From Bernardetiaceae bacterium (lineage in GTDB: Bacteria; Bacteroidota; Bacteroidia; Cytophagales; Thermoflexibacteraceae), in the NCBI GenBank assembly GCA_025057115.1, contig JANWWZ010000009.1, positions 32,231-96,230 on the forward strand: a DNA stretch of 64,000 nucleotides, written 5' to 3'. Below the pieces are notes generated by a model. The model was not told the origin of the DNA. It saw only the letters and a list, made by a program, of their open reading frames with translations, and ran no database searches. Positions within the stretch are counted from its first letter, which is position 1; every line of letters starts with the position of its first letter. Both the position numbers and the translations under genes were made by a program. Positions 63,695 through 64,000 of this stretch are shown here, in pieces.

Positions 63695-63748
63695 TCCTGC
63701 TTAGGAAAAACTGCTTTCAGTTAAAAGCGTGCAAGTTATTCTCCTTCG

Positions 63749-64000
63749 TTGTTCATGTCTTCACAAACAACTTACCTGCCCTTCCTTGCCTTCTCACAAG
63801 CAACCTATCTGCCGTTGTTCGTGTCCTCACGAACAACCTCTGCCATGGTTCGTGTCCTCACGAACAATCCCTTGTGGTTACAAACGCAAAAAGTAAGGAC
63901 GAAGCAACAAAGTGCAAATTATTTTACCTGCCCTTCCTTGCCTTCTCACAAGCAACCTATCTGCCGTTGTTCGTGTCCTCACGAACAACCTCTGCCATGG
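63749..64000. repeat. REP-like palindromes in a 152-bp tandem repeat, cut by the window end
   Basis: The stretch from 63772 recurs from 63924 with a period of 152 bp and is identical over the 77 bp available. Each unit holds a perfect palindrome TTGTTCGTG-TCCT-CACGAACAA (63815-63836 and 63967-63988). Related versions sit at 63749-63770 (degenerate), 63786-63803 (shorter) and 63848-63865. No coding frame is present. Confidence 0.85.

Noticed and set aside
63749..64000. CRISPR array at the window end
   Set aside because: Repeats are palindromic and unevenly spaced, inside a 152-bp tandem period with identical intervening sequence; no cas genes.

Overview
The window looks like a chromosome segment from a member of the Bacteroidota, most likely the Cytophagales. 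This rests on the SusC/SusD pair, the LptD-type protein with divergent amidase and MCE genes, two DUF2911 proteins, a secreted TPR-CHAT protein, PAS-rich sensors without a kinase domain, a carotenoid crtB/crtI pair, and several promoters of the TAnnTTTG type. No rRNA, phage, transposase or CRISPR array was seen. The one tRNA is tRNA-Pro(CGG). Base composition looks even, and almost every gene is intact.

Layout. 1-4.0 kb: the end of a phosphotransferase-like gene, a BtuF-like receptor, and a leftward operon (NSS transporter, a 35-aa MetS-like partner, hypoxanthine phosphoribosyltransferase, AlbA_2 protein). 4.2-4.9 kb: two overlapping exported unknowns. 5.1-8.4 kb: an SDR and the carotenoid genes crtB and crtI. 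8.6-13.8 kb: an SLC12-like permease with a DUF58 gene, then an M61 peptidase. 13.85-19.8 kb: tRNA-Pro, DUF2141, a PAS protein, DUF2911, aminopeptidase P, and a lipoprotein/HIT/NadR-type kinase operon. 20-30 kb: a VPS10/BNR-repeat exported protein, SusC/SusD and an M28 peptidase. 30-33.2 kb: RNase HII converging on a leftward run of hisIE, an unknown gene, lolD and DUF2911. 33.6-41.7 kb: a VWA membrane protein, fabD, a deaminase, a PhnP-like hydrolase, upp, a NUDIX regulator and trpA. 42-46 kb: the 1404-aa TPR-CHAT protein. 46-49.6 kb: an MFS carrier, a VOC protein and ribD. 50-59.6 kb: the envelope block with lptD facing amidase, MCE protein, gyrA, a TPR protein and a beta-barrel. 59.8-63.6 kb: YpdA, ClpP and a HAMP/GAF/PAS sensor. 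The last 0.3 kb is a palindrome-rich tandem repeat that runs off the window.

How the genes fit together. Much of the window is housekeeping: purine, pyrimidine and NAD salvage, histidine, tryptophan and riboflavin synthesis, fatty-acid initiation, gyrase and ClpP. A second theme is the cell envelope and peptide handling: LptD, an MCE protein, an amidase, a LolD-like ATPase, SusCD, and M61, M28 and Xaa-Pro peptidases. The least understood parts are the secreted caspase-like TPR-CHAT protein with a terminator-like hairpin in its leader, the PAS protein that keeps a HisKA helix pair but has no ATPase, the MetS-like microprotein, the small Lys/Cys-rich exported protein and its partner, and the terminal palindrome array.
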